64,000 nt of DNA from assembly GCA_021780225.1 (NCBI GenBank), contig JAJXZF010000016.1, forward strand, positions 1-64,000. Direction: 5' to 3'. A program made the position numbers and the translations under genes. Each line of letters starts with the position of its first letter. The stretch's first letter is position 1. Positions 26,231-35,924 of the stretch are shown piece after piece. Origin of the DNA: Deltaproteobacteria bacterium (GTDB lineage Bacteria > Desulfobacterota > Binatia > Binatales > Binataceae). The notes beneath the pieces were generated by a model. The model was given only the letters and a program-made list of their open reading frames with translations. It was not told the DNA's origin and searched no databases.

Positions 26231-27268
26231 ATGGCGGCGCAGACGCAAACTCCCTCAAATCCCAAGGACGAATGGCTCGCGCAGGTGGTCGAGGAACCGC
26301 TCAAGCCCGATCTGCCGATCATCGATCCGCATCACCATCTGTGGGACAACCCGGCGAGCCGCTATCTGCTCGACGAAGTTTTGCAGGACACCGGTTCGGG
26401 CCATCGCGTGGTCGCGACCGTGTTCGTCGAATGCACGTCGATGTATCGCGCGGACGGCCCGGCCGCGATGCGCCCGGTCGGCGAGACCGAGTTCGTCAAC
26501 GGCATCGCGGCGCAAAGCGCGAGCGGCAATTACGGTCCGACCCGTATCGCCGCCGGAATCGTGGGCTTCGCCGATCTGACTCTCGGCGCCGCCGTCGAAC
26601 CGGTTCTGCACGCGCATCTCGCCGCGGCGCCGCATCGCTTCCGCGGCATCCGTCACGCGGCCGGCTTCGATCCGTCGCCCGAGGTCAGAAATTCGCACAC
26701 CAATCCGCCCGCCGATCTTTACGACCTTAAATCCTTCCGCGCGGGGATGGCGAAACTGGCTGAATTGAAGCTCAGCTTCGAGGCCTGGCAGTACCATCCG
26801 CAGTTGCCGCAGGTCACCCGGCTGGCGCAGGCCTTTCCGGCAACGACGATCATCCTGAATCACTGCGGCGGGATCATCGGAATCGGCCCATACGAAGGAA
26901 AGCGTGCGGAAATCTTCCAGCAGTGGAAAGCGGATATCGCGGAACTGGCGAAATGTCCGAACGTCGTCGTCAAGCTCGGCGGAATCAACATGCCGCTGAA
27001 CGGTTTCGGATGGCATCGCCGGCCCAAGCCGCCGTCCTCGGACGATCTGGCCGCGGCGACGCGCGATTACTATCTGCATCTGATCGATCGCTTCGGCCCC
27101 TCGCGATGCATGTTCGAGAGCAACTTTCCGGTCGATCGGACTTCATGTTCGTACCTGGTGCTGTGGAACGCGTTCAAGAAAATTGCCGCGCCGTTCACCG
27201 CGGACGAACAGGCCTGGATGTTCCATCGGACAGCCGCGACCGCGTATCGGCTGCCGGAATTCGCGTGA
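26231..27268 (+). CDS. Amidohydrolase-2 family metal-dependent hydrolase
   Basis: This 345-residue TIM-barrel hydrolase belongs to the group containing aminocarboxymuconate-semialdehyde decarboxylase and lactonases such as LigI. The metal-binding start 'IIDPHHHLWDNP' contains the HxH pair in the segment 32-36. Further ligands are likely in 'ILNHCGG' and 'FESNFPVD' (terminal aspartate). AAAGGA lies nine bases before the ATG. Family members hydrolyse lactones or decarboxylate ring-cleavage products; which applies here is unknown. It is divergent from the acyl-CoA dehydrogenase gene, sharing about 150 bp. Confidence 0.9.
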   Translation: MAAQTQTPSNPKDEWLAQVVEEPLKPDLPIIDPHHHLWDNPASRYLLDEVLQDTGSGHRVVATVFVECTSMYRADGPAAMRPVGETEFVNGIAAQSASGNYGPTRIAAGIVGFADLTLGAAVEPVLHAHLAAAPHRFRGIRHAAGFDPSPEVRNSHTNPPADLYDLKSFRAGMAKLAELKLSFEAWQYHPQLPQVTRLAQAFPATTIILNHCGGIIGIGPYEGKRAEIFQQWKADIAELAKCPNVVVKLGGINMPLNGFGWHRRPKPPSSDDLAAATRDYYLHLIDRFGPSRCMFESNFPVDRTSCSYLVLWNAFKKIAAPFTADEQAWMFHRTAATAYRLPEFA

Positions 27269-27323
27269 TCGTCGGGTATTGAGACTACGCGTACCGCCAC
27301 GCACGCTGTCGCATAATTCGTCT

Positions 27324-28565
27324 TCAAGCTTCCGCTGCCGCAGGTGCGCCGAACGCAAGCTCGCGCTCAAGCGAATACGGGCGGCAGGCCCATGACGCGA
27401 TCGCGCCGAGAATATAAATGGCGATATAGGCCTCGAACGCGATCGTGTAGCTGTGCGCGAAGTCGAAAATCCAGCCCGAAACGATCGGTCCGAGCGCCGC
27501 GCCAATCGTATTCGCCACCGCCGTGATTCCCGAAATCGAACCGTAGCGCTTGAGACCCATCGATTCCGCGATCAGCAGCGGTATCAGCATCAGCGGCGCC
27601 GCGAAGGTCGCGCCGAAAGTCAGCACGAACAAGGCCATCAGCCACGGATGGGCCGCGCCGAGCGCCAGCACCAACGCGATCGCCTGAATCGCGAAGCTGA
27701 CCGCCAGCGCGATCCGTGCGGTGATGCGATCGGCGAACAGCCCCATTATCACCTTGCCTGCCGTCGTGATGCCGAAACTCACGCTGACCGCGGCGGCCGC
27801 GAGCGCCGCCGAATAATGCAGATCGATCAAATATTGGTTGAAATGAATCAGCACGCCGGTCGCGGCCAGAGCGAAGCAGAACTGCGCGATTACGATCATC
27901 CAGAACGAGCGCGTGCGGAAAGCCGCCGCGGTTTCAAAGCCTTCGAGCGCGGCGCCTGCCTCCGCGACCGTCATCCGATGCGTGCCGGGCGGGCGGCTGC
28001 GCACGGTCAGCGCCACCAGCGGAATGACGATCGCGAAAATCGGCACGGCTAGGACGAAGTAGGCCGCGCGCAAACCGTGCGCGCCAATCACTTTCGCCGC
28101 GACCGGATTCATCAGCATCCCGCCCGTGGTCGTGCCGGCGCTGGTAATTCCCATCGCCAAACCCCGGCGGGCGCCGAACCAATTGGCGACGACGAACGCC
28201 GCCGGCATCACCGTGCCGGCCGCAATCCCGACTCCGAGCAGTAGATACGCCGCCGCCATCGCGGCGAACGAGTGGGCATGGCTGGCGAGCAAAAAGGCGC
28301 CGCCAGCCGCGACCGTCCCCGCCAGCATCACGAATTTCGCCTCGACCCGATCGAGCAGCCATCCGACCGGTATGACGCAAACGCCGAGCGATAGCGCGAG
28401 CAAACTCGGTATGAACGAGGTCTTGGCGCGGCTCCATCCGAAGGTCTTGAGCAGCGCGGGCAGAAAGGTTGGCGTGGTGTCGTAACCCGACCCGAACACC
28501 AGCAGCATCGCGACAAACAGGCAGCCGACGATAAACCAGCCCTGACGTTCCTGCGGCGTCATCAC
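27324..28565 (-). CDS. MFS transporter (oxalate/formate antiporter or monocarboxylate-like)
   Basis: This is a 12-helix major facilitator permease of 413 residues. The sequence has a helix-rich pattern throughout, 'GWLLDRVEAKFVM' as the motif A loop between helices 2 and 3, and 'GLFADRITARIAL' as its repeat in the second half. The overall pattern resembles the OFA / monocarboxylate porter branch that moves small organic acids. It converges with the amidohydrolase gene, 55 bp apart, so co-function in uptake of a carboxylate is possible but unproven. Confidence 0.88.
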   Translation of the reverse strand: MMTPQERQGWFIVGCLFVAMLLVFGSGYDTTPTFLPALLKTFGWSRAKTSFIPSLLALSLGVCVIPVGWLLDRVEAKFVMLAGTVAAGGAFLLASHAHSFAAMAAAYLLLGVGIAAGTVMPAAFVVANWFGARRGLAMGITSAGTTTGGMLMNPVAAKVIGAHGLRAAYFVLAVPIFAIVIPLVALTVRSRPPGTHRMTVAEAGAALEGFETAAAFRTRSFWMIVIAQFCFALAATGVLIHFNQYLIDLHYSAALAAAAVSVSFGITTAGKVIMGLFADRITARIALAVSFAIQAIALVLALGAAHPWLMALFVLTFGATFAAPLMLIPLLIAESMGLKRYGSISGITAVANTIGAALGPIVSGWIFDFAHSYTIAFEAYIAIYILGAIASWACRPYSLERELAFGAPAAAEA

Positions 28566-28655
28566 GCCTTCCCCCGGCCGAAAACGCCAACCCGGCCTGT
28601 GAATTTTCAGATGCGCGCGCCGCCATCCCCAACGCCGGCAGGCGCCGCGAGGCGA

Positions 28656-29387
28656 CTATTCCAGAGCCGCGGTGGGAATGAAACCTTCGAGGCCGTCCCG
28701 CATGCGGATTTTCATGTAATCCAGCGCCACGCCGACCACGTGAACATCGTGGCCGATGTGGACTTCCGCGAGCTTTTTCGCCGCATGATTCGGCGCCGAC
28801 AGCACGGAGGCGTTCGCGGTGAGATGGAAGATCCGGTCCGTCGGCGTAAGGTAATCGACGGCGTCGTAAGGCACATAGCCGGTTTTGCCGCTCTTGAGCC
28901 GCACCTGGAGGAAAAAGCGCGTGGTTCCGGTGACGTTCACGTACTTGCCGGCCTGCATCGCTTCGAGCTGGGCGCTGCGCTTGTCGGGCAGTGAATAAGC
29001 CCATGAATCGGCGACTACCCGCAGATGGCCTTTGGCCGGCTCGACCACGCTCGACAAAGCCTGTTGGTCAGCGGCTAGGTCTGGCCCCGCCGCAGTCTTA
29101 ATCCGCGCCGGAGCTGCCGGACGCGAGCTCGCCGCACGCCGACGGACCGGTTGCGGCTTGGCTTTGCTTTCGCCCGAGACGGACGGCTCGATTGGCGCCT
29201 CGGACACGCCCGAACCGGCCGGTGCGATCGTCGTGTTGGGAAGAGTGTCGGGCGGCCCCGAATTGGTCTGCGCAGATGCGGCGCTCGCGCAGCCCAATAC
29301 GATCGTCAGAACAATTAAACCGACACCCGCCATCCGGCCGCTCGAGATGGCCCGCCCGCGCTTCGCTTTCCGCCGCATTGGTTCCAT
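28656..29387 (-). CDS. Secreted bacterial SH3-domain protein
   Basis: The product of about 243 residues starts with a basic stretch and a signal or anchor helix ('MAGVGLIVLTIVLGCASAASA'), with either type I cleavage or a lipobox-like LGCA. A Pro/Ser/Ala-rich linker follows. The C-terminal 110 residues contain two SH3-like repeats: 'LRVVADSWAYSLPDKRSAQLEAM' and 'FHLTANASVLSAPNHAAKKLAEV' patterns, each followed by a glycine-rich strand. Such domains usually bind peptidoglycan. The start is uncertain; an earlier in-frame codon overlaps the upstream radical SAM gene and was not used. Confidence 0.75.
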   Translation of the reverse strand: MEPMRRKAKRGRAISSGRMAGVGLIVLTIVLGCASAASAQTNSGPPDTLPNTTIAPAGSGVSEAPIEPSVSGESKAKPQPVRRRAASSRPAAPARIKTAAGPDLAADQQALSSVVEPAKGHLRVVADSWAYSLPDKRSAQLEAMQAGKYVNVTGTTRFFLQVRLKSGKTGYVPYDAVDYLTPTDRIFHLTANASVLSAPNHAAKKLAEVHIGHDVHVVGVALDYMKIRMRDGLEGFIPTAALE

Positions 29388-29419
29388 CGCCGCCACCGGA
29401 ACCGTCCTTCCCCCACCGC

Positions 29420-31189
29420 TCAGCACGCGCCGCATACGGTGCAGCGGGTGACGTCGCAGGGCTTTGATTGATGCTCATAATGAGCTTTTTTTCGTTCGGA
29501 AAGTAGAAACCATTTGTGGATGTGATGGTCGATAAAATCCCACGGCAGCACTTCATCATGGGTATATTGCCGCGTGACGTAAAAATCTGGATCGGGCAGC
29601 GTTGCGCCATCCGCGCCGCGCTCCCGCCGAATCGCGCGCAGTTCCTGCCAGATAGCGCCGGGTTCGACGCATCGGCGGGCGTCGAGGCGTTCGAGGATGG
29701 CTCCGACGCGCCGGTCGCCGCGCGAAACGAGCGTCTGAAAATAGGCTTCGCGCGGCGATTCGGCGTCGAGCGCGATCGCCGCGCCGCCGATTTTTCCAAG
29801 CGCGCTCCGCAACAGGGCGATTTTGCGTTTGATCGCCGCCGCATCCGCCATCGGATCCCACTGGAACGGCGTCCAGGGTTTCGGCACGAACGGATTCAGC
29901 GACACGGTCACGCGCCCGACGGCGCGTTTCGTCGCGCGCGCCCGTTGCAGGATCGTTCCGGTCAGCCGGGCGATTTCGAGCACGTCCTCGTCGTGTTCTT
30001 CCGGCAGAGCCAACATAAAGTAAAACTTTAAATTTTCGACGCCGCCGCCGATGAGCATCTCGGCCGCCCGCAAAATCTCCGCTTCGGAAAGATTTTTATT
30101 GATAACCTTGCGCATCCGCTCGCTGCCGGCCTCGGGCGCGACGGTGACGCTGCGATTGCCGTTGCGGGCCAACGCCGCCGCCAGATTGGGCGTGATGCAA
30201 TCGGCTTTGAGCGACGACGGCGAAAGGCGTCCGCCCCGGTCCGCGATCGCGGTGGCGATATCGGCCACGCCCGGCACGCTCGCCATCTCGGCGCCGACGA
30301 GGCCGATCACCTTGCGTTCTTGAAGGCCGCGCGCCGCCTCTTCAAGAATCCGCTCGGGGCTGCGATAGCGGATTGGACGATACATGAACCCGGCCGCGCA
30401 AAATCGGCATCCCCACTGGCATCCCCGGCTGGCTTCGACCAAATACATGTCGCCGAAAACCGACTCTTCGGTAAGAATCCGCGACGCGGTCGAAAAGCGA
30501 TTGAGATCCCGAATCAGGCGGCGCTTGACGTGCGGCGCGCCGGGCCCGTCGTATTCGACGGTCGCGATTCGCCCGGATTCGTCGTAAACCGGTGTGAAGC
30601 GCTCGGGAATATACGCGCCTTCGATTCCCGCGAACGCGGCCGGCTCTGGATTGGCGCGCCCCGCGACGCGCGCGGCGGCGAAGGTTGCGATAAATTCGGG
30701 CGCCATTTCTTCGCCTTCGCCAATGAGAAAAAGATCGACGAAATCGGCAATCGGCTCCGGATTCAGGAAGATTGCGGAACCGCCCGCGACGATCAGCGGA
30801 TAACCACGGCCGCGGCGCAATTCGCGGCTGCGCGGAATCCCCGCCATGCGCAAAATCGAAAGAACATTCAGGTAGTCGGTTTCAAAAGCGACGGAGAACG
30901 CCAGAATATCGAAATCGGTCAAAGGGTCGGCGCGCTCGAAAGATTGCATCGGCGCGGCGCCGGCGTCGATCGCCGCACGCTCGTCGGAATCGGGCAGAAA
31001 GGCGCGATCCGCCGCCACCCGCGGATCGGACTCGAAGATGCGAAAAATCGACTGGAAGCCAAGATTCGCCATCGCCAGCCGGTAGACATTCGGATAAACC
31101 ACGCAAACCCGGATATCGCCGCCGCGATCGCGCTCGTAGAGCGAGGTTTCGCGAGCGATTCGTTCGAGTGCGCGTTTACGGAAATACAT
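29420..31189 (-). CDS. B12-binding-fold radical SAM protein (TIGR03960-like)
   Basis: This 589-residue radical SAM enzyme has an N-terminal cobalamin-binding-like Rossmann domain (about 25-190) and then the cluster motif CxxxCxxC at C257, C261 and C264 in 'SRGCQWGCRFC'. 'VAPEAGSERMRKVINK' marks the SAM barrel. A cysteine-rich tail ends the protein ('CDVTRCTVCGAC') and could hold an auxiliary cluster. Family members are widespread, often fused or adjacent to a DUF2344 protein, which is absent here; their substrate is not established. The SH3 gene starts 32 bases after its stop. Confidence 0.88.
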   Translation of the reverse strand: MYFRKRALERIARETSLYERDRGGDIRVCVVYPNVYRLAMANLGFQSIFRIFESDPRVAADRAFLPDSDERAAIDAGAAPMQSFERADPLTDFDILAFSVAFETDYLNVLSILRMAGIPRSRELRRGRGYPLIVAGGSAIFLNPEPIADFVDLFLIGEGEEMAPEFIATFAAARVAGRANPEPAAFAGIEGAYIPERFTPVYDESGRIATVEYDGPGAPHVKRRLIRDLNRFSTASRILTEESVFGDMYLVEASRGCQWGCRFCAAGFMYRPIRYRSPERILEEAARGLQERKVIGLVGAEMASVPGVADIATAIADRGGRLSPSSLKADCITPNLAAALARNGNRSVTVAPEAGSERMRKVINKNLSEAEILRAAEMLIGGGVENLKFYFMLALPEEHDEDVLEIARLTGTILQRARATKRAVGRVTVSLNPFVPKPWTPFQWDPMADAAAIKRKIALLRSALGKIGGAAIALDAESPREAYFQTLVSRGDRRVGAILERLDARRCVEPGAIWQELRAIRRERGADGATLPDPDFYVTRQYTHDEVLPWDFIDHHIHKWFLLSERKKAHYEHQSKPCDVTRCTVCGAC

Positions 31190-31265
31190 CAGGCGATTGC
31201 CTTATACGCTGACCCTTAAGCTTAACTTCGCGCCAATATGCGGCTCAAGTGCCCTATGGCGCCGC

Positions 31266-31766
31266 TCAGCGCATCCGCGCAAGCTGCCGCCGCGTCATCA
31301 TCCAGTGCAATTCGCCGGCGCGCGGCGCGATTCTGCCGACCGGCAGGTCCAGGGCGACGCAGCCGAGTTTTCTCATCCGCAGATGCATCGCGCTGGAATC
31401 GCCGCAGAGCATCAGCGCCGTCATCGTGCTCAGTTGCGGCTCGTGCCCGACCACCATCACCTCGTCGTGGCGGCAATGCGGTCCGATTGCGGCAATTGCC
31501 TGCGCCGGCGGAATTCCGGCCGACAAATCGGCCAGCGTGCGGACCGGCGGATGCGCGACAAAGGCCTCGGCCAAAATCCGCGCCGTTTCGGCGGCGCGCG
31601 GCAGCGGACTGGAAAGAATCAAGTTGGGCGCGAGGCCAAGCGCGGACATGCCCGCGCCCACCCGCCGCGCGTGCTCACGGCCTTTGTCGGCCAAGCGGCG
31701 GTCGTCGTCCTCGCCGGAAGCGCTCGCGTCCTCAGCAAGGGCGTGACGCACCAGATAAAGCATCAT
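31266..31766 (-). CDS. sixA: SixA-type histidine phosphatase
   Basis: This 166-residue member of the phosphoglycerate-mutase-like superfamily has the phosphohistidine motif at its N-terminus ('LYLVRHALAED', RHA form) and the second catalytic histidine in 'VVGHEPQLS'. SixA removes phosphate from histidines of phosphorelay or PTS proteins. Its start overlaps the CHAD gene's stop by four bases, so the two are translationally coupled. Together with CHAD and Ppx it suggests a role around polyphosphate or a phosphate relay. Confidence 0.87.
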   Translation of the reverse strand: MMLYLVRHALAEDASASGEDDDRRLADKGREHARRVGAGMSALGLAPNLILSSPLPRAAETARILAEAFVAHPPVRTLADLSAGIPPAQAIAAIGPHCRHDEVMVVGHEPQLSTMTALMLCGDSSAMHLRMRKLGCVALDLPVGRIAPRAGELHWMMTRRQLARMR

Positions 31767-32977
31767 GCGGATTCATCCGTTCTTTTCGTTAGTGGCTCTT
31801 GGCCTGCATCGGCAGGGAGGGCGCTGGCTTCAACTGCTTGAACGGCGCCGTTGGAATCAGGAACGGTCTCCGCCGCAGGCGCTTTGCTCGGCTCGCCAGC
31901 GGCGCGCTTCGCGACCGGAAGTTCCGTCTCATCTCTTTTTTGCCGAGCGCCGCGGGCCTCGCGCACGATTTCGCGCAGCGCGCCGTTCAAAATCTCCTTC
32001 CGCGCCATTCGCCGCGCGCGTTTCGCCACCCGTTCGGCAATTTTGGCGCGCCGCAGCGCCAAATCATGGATCAGCGACCCTGCGGCGATCAACGCGGCCG
32101 GCGGAAAGCCGATCGCGCCGCTTTCATTAGCGAACCCGCGCAGAAATTCGCACGCGGCGACCATATCCTGATGGCGTCCCAGCAGTTCCTGCATCTCTTC
32201 GAGGTAGTCGAGCGCGCGGCGCGTGCGCCTTCCGCCAATCCCGACCAGGATTTCCAGCGCATAACGGACTCGTTTGAAACGAATTCGCAAGCGATGAATC
32301 AGCACGGGGGCGGAATCGGCGCGCACGCGGCGGATGGCTTTGCGCGCTTTCCGGACAATCGGCTCAAGCATCGCGGGCGCTGCTTCGGCCACCCACGTAT
32401 TGGCGGCGGCGGCGCGCAAGAGCGGCGCGGTCAACCGTTGATGCATCCGGCGATAGCGCGGCGAGGCTACGTCCTGGAGAAAATTGCGATGGGCGAGCGC
32501 GCGCGACCGGGCGAGCGCGTCCACGAGCGGCTGCGCGGGCGCGCTCAATGGCGGATCGATAACGGAGGCGCGTTCGCGCAGCAATTCGCCAATGACGTCA
32601 AATTCTCTCACCGCCCCAGCCGAACGTCCCAACCATTGCAAATCATTATGGAGCGAGCGGGCGCGCGCGCCGTGGATCGCGGGGCGAAAAAGATCGATAC
32701 GCGCGCGCAGACGCCGCGCCGCGACGCGCACCTGATGGATCGCCTCCGCTTCGCCTTCGACGGCGCCTGGCAAATTGCGGTCGAGCATCGCCAGGCCGAG
32801 ATCAAAAACCGCGCGCACCGCGGCCGCAAGCGTGGTTTCGCCGACAATCGCGGCCGGCTCGGTCGCAGATGGCGATGCGGACGGCGTGGCGGCGGCCACT
32901 GGATTTAAATCGTCCGGACCTTCAGACGGCGCGGGCGCCGGGGCCACCGCGCGCGCGTTTGCGGGCGCGTGCTCCAC
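31763..32977 (-). CDS. CHAD-domain protein (polyphosphate-binding)
   Basis: CHAD domains are alpha-helical bundles with basic faces that bind inorganic polyphosphate. The 404 residues hold a Pro/Ala-rich N-terminus and then two helical repeats with the conserved basic patterns 'IHQVRVAARRLRARIDLF' and 'IHRLRIRFKRVRYALEIL'. The C-terminus is a low-complexity, charged Glu/Lys/Ala tail. Neighbours are a Ppx/GppA phosphatase 69 bases upstream and SixA downstream, a common CHAD context. Confidence 0.9.
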   Translation of the reverse strand: MEHAPANARAVAPAPAPSEGPDDLNPVAAATPSASPSATEPAAIVGETTLAAAVRAVFDLGLAMLDRNLPGAVEGEAEAIHQVRVAARRLRARIDLFRPAIHGARARSLHNDLQWLGRSAGAVREFDVIGELLRERASVIDPPLSAPAQPLVDALARSRALAHRNFLQDVASPRYRRMHQRLTAPLLRAAAANTWVAEAAPAMLEPIVRKARKAIRRVRADSAPVLIHRLRIRFKRVRYALEILVGIGGRRTRRALDYLEEMQELLGRHQDMVAACEFLRGFANESGAIGFPPAALIAAGSLIHDLALRRAKIAERVAKRARRMARKEILNGALREIVREARGARQKRDETELPVAKRAAGEPSKAPAAETVPDSNGAVQAVEASALPADAGQEPLTKRTDESA

Positions 32978-33046
32978 TTGAGGAATCGTAAAGCAACCGG
33001 GGCGTGATGCAAAGCAGAAGACCAGCGGGAGCCGCGGCGAACCCGC

Positions 33047-34567
33047 TCAGTTCCGCAAAATGATCCGGCGATCGAGCAGTTTAGCCAGCAGATCGGCGCG
33101 GCGTTCGCCCGTCCACAGTTCGAGGTCCGCTTGATGGCCGTCGCGCGACGCCACTTCAAAGATAATCCGTCCGGGGGTGTAGCGCACGTCGAGTTTGCGG
33201 ACAACGCCGAAATGGCTGCGGTCCAAAGCGTCGGCAAGCCGCAGGATCGCGGAGAGTCCGCGAACCGTTCTGCGATCCGCGGACGAAAGCGCGCGCAGTT
33301 CAGGCGCATCGAGACTCGGCGCCTGCTTGCGATGGCCCCGCGCGGCGAGCGCGATCACTTCGATCTCAGTGGGATCGAAACCCAGCAACTCGGCGTTTTT
33401 GATCAAGTAGTACGAATGCCGATTGTGCCGATCGTGATCGATGGCATGGCCCACGTCATGCAGCAGCGCGCCATATTCCAAAAGCTCGCGCGCGGATTCG
33501 GGCAGCCGGAGCAATGCCGCGGTTTCGTCGAAAATTTTGAGCGCGAGGCGCGCGACCTGTTTGCCATGCTGATTCGCGCCGCAGAAACGCCGCGCGAGTT
33601 TGTTAACCGAGCGGCGGCGCGCGTCGCCGACCGCGGCGACCGCGGCGTCGCGCTGCGCCAGCCCGAGCAGCACCCCCTCGCGCAAAGCCCAGGTGCAGGC
33701 GATCAATTCCTCGGCCCCCGAATTGCGCATGACGAAATCGACCAGCACGCCCGCGGCCGGCATCAGGTCAGAGCGTTTCGCGTCCATGCCGGGCAGCTCG
33801 GCGCGCATCGCCGCGTTCGCTTCGACCAGGTCGCGCGCGAGCCGGGCGATTTCGGCGGCGGCCGCACGGGCGCCGTGGAGCCGGCCCAGCTCTTCTCCGC
33901 GGGCGGCACGGGCCATCGCGACAATCGTGTTAATCGTGCCGGAGGTGCCGATCGCGTTGACCACGCCGGCTTTCCGGGCGGAGCGCATCAGCTCGCCGAT
34001 TTCGGCGTCCAGATGCTTTTCCAGCCGCTTGCGCTGCGCGGCAGTGGGCGGATCGTCGGTCAGAAAACGTTCGCTCAGGCGCGCGACTCCAAGTTTGACG
34101 GATTGCATCCAGAGCGCCTTGCCGTCTTTCACCAGGACCAATTCGACGCTGCCGCCGCCGATATCGACCAGCAGATGGGGACCGCCTTCGAGACCGAATG
34201 CGTGGCGCGCGGCGCGAAAAATCAACTGCGCCTCTTGATGGCCGGAGATTACCTCGACCGGGATTCCGGCTTCTTCCCTGATGCGGCGGATGAACGCGGC
34301 GCGATTTCGCGCCTCGCGCACCGCGCTGGTCGCGACGGCGCGCATCCGGTGGACGCCGCGCACCCGCATCAGGCGGCGAAAATTGGCGAGCGCGCGCACC
34401 GTCAAATCCATCGATTCGTCGGTGAGCAAGCCGGTGGTGAAAGATTTGCGGCCGAGCCGGACCATCTCTTTGACCCGGTCGACAACTTCGATATGACCAT
34501 CGCGGCCCACGTCGGCAATCAGCATGTGCACCGAGTTCGAACCGACGTCGATCGCGGCAAGCCGCAT
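33047..34567 (-). CDS. ppx: Ppx/GppA family exopolyphosphatase / pppGpp phosphatase
   Basis: The enzyme releases phosphate from polyphosphate ends or hydrolyses pppGpp. Its 506 residues contain the actin-like ASKHA domain with 'AIDVGSNSVHMLI' at the start, 'VDIGGGSVELVLV' as the second phosphate loop, and a C-terminal HD-like domain ('YGALLHDVGHAIDH' with 'NRHSYYLI'). This is the E. coli Ppx-like long form. CHAD and polyphosphate glucokinase genes nearby favour polyphosphate as substrate. Confidence 0.92.
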   Translation of the reverse strand: MRLAAIDVGSNSVHMLIADVGRDGHIEVVDRVKEMVRLGRKSFTTGLLTDESMDLTVRALANFRRLMRVRGVHRMRAVATSAVREARNRAAFIRRIREEAGIPVEVISGHQEAQLIFRAARHAFGLEGGPHLLVDIGGGSVELVLVKDGKALWMQSVKLGVARLSERFLTDDPPTAAQRKRLEKHLDAEIGELMRSARKAGVVNAIGTSGTINTIVAMARAARGEELGRLHGARAAAAEIARLARDLVEANAAMRAELPGMDAKRSDLMPAAGVLVDFVMRNSGAEELIACTWALREGVLLGLAQRDAAVAAVGDARRRSVNKLARRFCGANQHGKQVARLALKIFDETAALLRLPESARELLEYGALLHDVGHAIDHDRHNRHSYYLIKNAELLGFDPTEIEVIALAARGHRKQAPSLDAPELRALSSADRRTVRGLSAILRLADALDRSHFGVVRKLDVRYTPGRIIFEVASRDGHQADLELWTGERRADLLAKLLDRRIILRN

Positions 34568-34618
34568 GTTTAAAGCTTAACCATCGCGTGCGCCCAAGTC
34601 ACTGTCCGGAGCGCAAGG

Positions 34619-35911
34619 TTATTCCACGCGGAGCAGGGCAATCAGTCCGAGCGTTCCGGCCACCAGCATCGCCAGCGACGCGATCATGAATCGCGCGCCA
34701 AACTTGCGGCCGCCCACGGCGATGGCCAGCGTCGGTTTGAGCAGAGTATTGGACGCCGCCGCGATTAGAATCGCGCCGATCGCGGTCAATCGGCTGGCGC
34801 CGCCATGAACGAAAATTGTCGCGACGGAAAGGCTGATCGCGTCAACGTCGATCAGGCCGGACAGCGCGGCGACGGCGAACAGTCCGGACCTGCCGGCGTA
34901 AATGCTCGCGACGCGCGCCGCGATTAAGATTGCGGTAAGCACCAGGCCGAAGCGAATCGCCATCCCGAGGTCGAGCGGATTTTGCGTGGCGAGCGCCTGC
35001 GCGCCGGCGGCCGGCCGCTCATTCTCGCCGCCCCACGCGAACCACGCCGTCGCAATCAGAGCGGCGGCGGTCGCGGCGCTCAGCGGCCAGGCCAGATCGA
35101 GCGCCAGCGCCGGACTGACGGCGGCGACGATCATCAGCATCCGCGGACCCATCACGGCGCTCGCCACGGTCGCGCCCGCCGCCAGCAGGCGCGGTATCGC
35201 GGCGTCGGCAGCCGCTTGATGCGCCATCGCCAGCGCCACGGCCGTCGATGAGGCAAGGCCGCCGAAGACGCCGGTCGCAATCACTCCGCGTTCCGGGCCG
35301 GCGATTTTCGTCGCGAAATAGCCGACGTAGGAAATGCCCGCCACCAGCACCACCATCCACCACAATCCATACGGATTGATTGCGCGCCACGGACCTACTT
35401 CGTAATTCGGCAGCACAGGCAGCATCACGACGGAAATCAGCAGCAGCCGAAAAGTCGCGAGCAGTTCCGCGCGATCGATCCGCCGCACCATCTCGTGCAA
35501 TTCCGGGCGGAAGCCGAGCAGCGCCGCCAGGACCACGCCCGAAGACGACGCGACGAGCAATTCGCCGCGGCCGGCGAGCGCGCCGAGCATGTAGGTCGCC
35601 AAGGCGCTGACCGAAGTGATTAGACTTACGTCACGGTCGAATTCCGATTCGCGCCAATAACCCGCCGCGACCATGACGGCGAGCGCGAATCCGATCGCCG
35701 CGATCAGCGCCGCCCCATTCGCGCCGGCGACATGGGCCACCACGCCGCCAAGCAGGCCGATCGCGCCAAAAGTGCGCAGACCCGCGATTCGCTGCACCGT
35801 ATGGCGTTCGCGCTGTTCCCATCCCCGTTCGAGTCCGATCATCAGGCCGATCGCCAGCGCGACCGCGAGCCGGCCGAGCGTAAGGAGCGTAGCGGCTTGA
35901 TCGGCTGGCAT
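34619..35911 (-). CDS. MgtC/SapB and DUF4010 membrane protein
   Basis: The 430-residue membrane protein has an N-terminal MgtC-like domain ('IGLMIGLERGWEQR' and 'GLRTFGAIGLLGGVV') of about four helices, followed by a longer DUF4010 helical region to the C-terminus. The function of this fused family is unknown; MgtC itself affects Mg2+ starvation survival and ATP synthase. It lies between the ppx and RMD1-like genes on the same strand, with short gaps, so it may belong to one transcription unit. Confidence 0.85.
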   Translation of the reverse strand: MPADQAATLLTLGRLAVALAIGLMIGLERGWEQRERHTVQRIAGLRTFGAIGLLGGVVAHVAGANGAALIAAIGFALAVMVAAGYWRESEFDRDVSLITSVSALATYMLGALAGRGELLVASSSGVVLAALLGFRPELHEMVRRIDRAELLATFRLLLISVVMLPVLPNYEVGPWRAINPYGLWWMVVLVAGISYVGYFATKIAGPERGVIATGVFGGLASSTAVALAMAHQAAADAAIPRLLAAGATVASAVMGPRMLMIVAAVSPALALDLAWPLSAATAAALIATAWFAWGGENERPAAGAQALATQNPLDLGMAIRFGLVLTAILIAARVASIYAGRSGLFAVAALSGLIDVDAISLSVATIFVHGGASRLTAIGAILIAAASNTLLKPTLAIAVGGRKFGARFMIASLAMLVAGTLGLIALLRVE

Positions 35912-35924
35912 CGCGCAAATCTTC